The notes below the pieces were generated by a model that saw nothing but the letters and a program-made list of their open reading frames with translations, had not been told where the DNA came from and did not search any database. Of a stretch of DNA of 64,000 nt, positions 62,900 to 64,000 are shown piece after piece (positions within the stretch are counted from its first letter, which is position 1; each line of letters starts with the position of its first letter). The translations under genes and the position numbers were made by a program. The DNA is from Catalinimonas niigatensis (GTDB lineage: Bacteria; Bacteroidota; Bacteroidia; Cytophagales; Cyclobacteriaceae), in contig NZ_CP119422.1 in assembly GCF_030506285.1 (NCBI RefSeq), positions 868,001 to 932,000 of the forward strand. The letters are read 5' to 3'.

Positions 62900-63523
62900 T
62901 TAAAAAGTAGTCGCTATGGAAAGAAAAAGGAGCGCCATGATCAAAAACAAATAAACATAACGGGAATGCTGTTCATCTTGCAGCGCCTTACTGAGCTTTT
63001 GAACAGCACTATGCAGAAGATTATATAAGGTCTGTTTTTTGATATCCATAATTTCGGCAATTTCTTCATGCGTTAGATTCTCGGCATACTTTAAAGCGAT
63101 GGCTTCTTGTTCCTTAGGACTTAGATTAGCCAGTGATTTTTTTAATTTGGCTTTCAATGCCAATTCCTGTTCTGAACGAACCTGCCCGTTTAAGTAGTTT
63201 TCATGGTCCACATGAGTTGCCCGTGGATATTGATCTGTAAATGTGAGTCGTTTGTACTGAGATAGTTGCCTCAGTAGTTTTTGCCGAAACGCTTTCAACA
63301 GATATGCCTTTATTGAAGCCGGGACAATGAGTTTTTCTCTTTTGTACCAAAGTTCGGTGAGCAAATCCTGAATTGCATCTTCAACGATTTCGGTCTTGGC
63401 AGTAAATCTTTTACCGTAGCTGTATAGGGCATCCACATAATGATCATAGAGTTGGACCAATGCCAACCCATTGCCTTGTTTCATCTGTATCCAGATAGCC
63501 TGATCTTCGTTATGATGATGCAC
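62900..63523 (-). CDS. FecI-like ECF sigma factor with C-terminal membrane helix
   Basis: A 207-residue sigma factor of the Bacteroidetes SusCD-linked group. Region 2 (about 20-90) contains YDHYVDALYSYGKRFT and EDAIQDLLTELWYKRE. Region 4 (about 125-185) contains LSPKEQEAIALKYAENLTHEEI and a helix-turn-helix. The last 20 residues (YVYLFLIMALLFLSIATTF) form a membrane helix, which is unusual for ECF factors but known in this group. It should transcribe the FecR-SusC-SusD genes that follow. Confidence 0.9.
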   Translation of the reverse strand: MHHHNEDQAIWIQMKQGNGLALVQLYDHYVDALYSYGKRFTAKTEIVEDAIQDLLTELWYKREKLIVPASIKAYLLKAFRQKLLRQLSQYKRLTFTDQYPRATHVDHENYLNGQVRSEQELALKAKLKKSLANLSPKEQEAIALKYAENLTHEEIAEIMDIKKQTLYNLLHSAVQKLSKALQDEQHSRYVYLFLIMALLFLSIATTF

Positions 63524-63676
63524 TATTTGTAAATTATTACCTTATTTATAGTAACAATACATCATTTGATACTAATTATCAAATTTTCATATTATTTTGG
63601 CTTGCCATTGAATTTATCTTAAGGAATCTTCCCTCTGAGAATAATCCCTTTTACAATGAAACGGCCTGGTTGATTA
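63524..63676. other. Spacer upstream of the sigma factor gene
   Basis: AT-rich, about 150 bases. It must carry the sigma gene promoter, but I could not pick one with confidence. Confidence 0.35.
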
Positions 63677-63718
63677 AAAAGGGAAATGACCGAATTATAG
63701 GCATCAGTCATTCCCCTT
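63677..63718 (-). terminator. Intrinsic terminator of the sulfatase-like gene
   Basis: The stem AAGGGAAATGAC (63679-63690) pairs with GTCATTCCCCTT (63707-63718) with one mismatch. On the minus strand it is followed by a T run (complement of the A run before 63681). It lies 40 bases past the stop at 63758. Confidence 0.75.
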
Positions 63719-63757
63719 ATCGTAAGTGCTACTATTTATTGAAAAACTTTAGGCTAC

Positions 63758-64000
63758 TTAATTATTACTTCGCTGCTCCATCACCTCAAGATAAGCATTG
63801 AGAAACTTCTGATCGTTTTCATCACTGTCGCCATATTTTGTCCGCAACTCCTGGAGCTTGGCGTGCATCATCTCCTGTACTTCAGCATATTCAGGATCAT
63901 CATAGACACTATTCATTTCATTGGGATCTTTTTCCAGATCATAGAGTTCCCATTCGTCAATGTCATAGTAGAAGTGAATCAGCTTATAGCGATCAGTAGC
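63758..64000 (-). CDS. Sulfatase C-terminus (5' part off window)
   Basis: The last 80 residues of a minus-strand gene: [20 protein letters not shown], then [16 protein letters not shown] and [15 protein letters not shown]. The pattern Y-x-x-I/L...[12 protein letters not shown]-x-x-N is the typical C-terminal region of family S1 sulfatases. The catalytic domain lies beyond the right edge. A sulfatase next to a SusCD cluster suggests sulfated glycan use. Confidence 0.85.
   Translation of the reverse strand, partial: ATDRYKLIHFYYDIDEWELYDLEKDPNEMNSVYDDPEYAEVQEMMHAKLQELRTKYGDSDENDQKFLNAYLEVMEQRSNN

Overview
This window comes from a Bacteroidota chromosome, most likely a marine or host-associated member of the Cytophagales. 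The evidence is three SusC/SusD outer-membrane pairs, FecR/FecI-type regulation, a 67-kDa-type SppA, DUF6249 next to an ECF sigma factor, many signal-peptide lipoproteins and the near absence of Shine-Dalgarno sites. No rRNA, tRNA, prophage, conjugation genes or CRISPR-Cas were seen.

Left third (1-30.3 kb). This is a mixed region of unlinked genes. It holds sppA (its start lies off the left edge), a truncated glycosylphosphotransferase, a frameshifted SDR pseudogene, DoxX, an overlapping DUF6249/sigma/membrane-protein operon, a beta-propeller lipoprotein, a PL8 polysaccharide lyase, a cytochrome c-PQQ sugar dehydrogenase fusion, DinB, DUF502, an AI-2E exporter and a radical SAM protein. An AT-rich islet at 21.4-23.3 kb carries a secreted protein, an RDD protein and a VapBC-like pair. 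Secreted and outer-membrane proteins follow, then an IS110 transposase remnant.

Middle (30.3-41 kb). A SusC/SusD pair faces a GH51 arabinofuranosidase and an AraC regulator, which suggests an arabinose-polysaccharide locus. VOC, SDR and enolase-superfamily genes follow.

Right third (41-64 kb, nearly all minus strand). A sigma-FecR-SusC-SusD unit leads into a sugar-acid catabolic cluster: HpcH/HpaI aldolase, GntP permease, GarR-like reductase, mannonate dehydratase, an NTF2-like protein, an amidohydrolase and, beyond an inserted element, a glucarate-dehydratase-like enzyme. Together these make a plausible aldarate route to pyruvate and glycerate. A second FecR-SusC-SusD unit lacks its own sigma gene. 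The tail of a sulfatase enters at the right edge.

Most unusual signal. Three noncoding arrays of degenerate, dyad-containing units recur with the same period of about 42 bp: A at 11,896-12,149, B at 20,295-20,550 and C at 50,074-50,345. The units of different arrays do not resemble each other in sequence. Arrays B and C each lie just 5' of a gene for a 214-residue protein, and these two proteins are clearly homologous to each other but match no family I recognise. Array A sits upstream of an HNH-like nuclease gene and contains a perfect 24-bp inverted repeat. I propose the array plus 214-aa protein as an undescribed two-part element. In locus C it sits inside the sugar-acid gene cluster.
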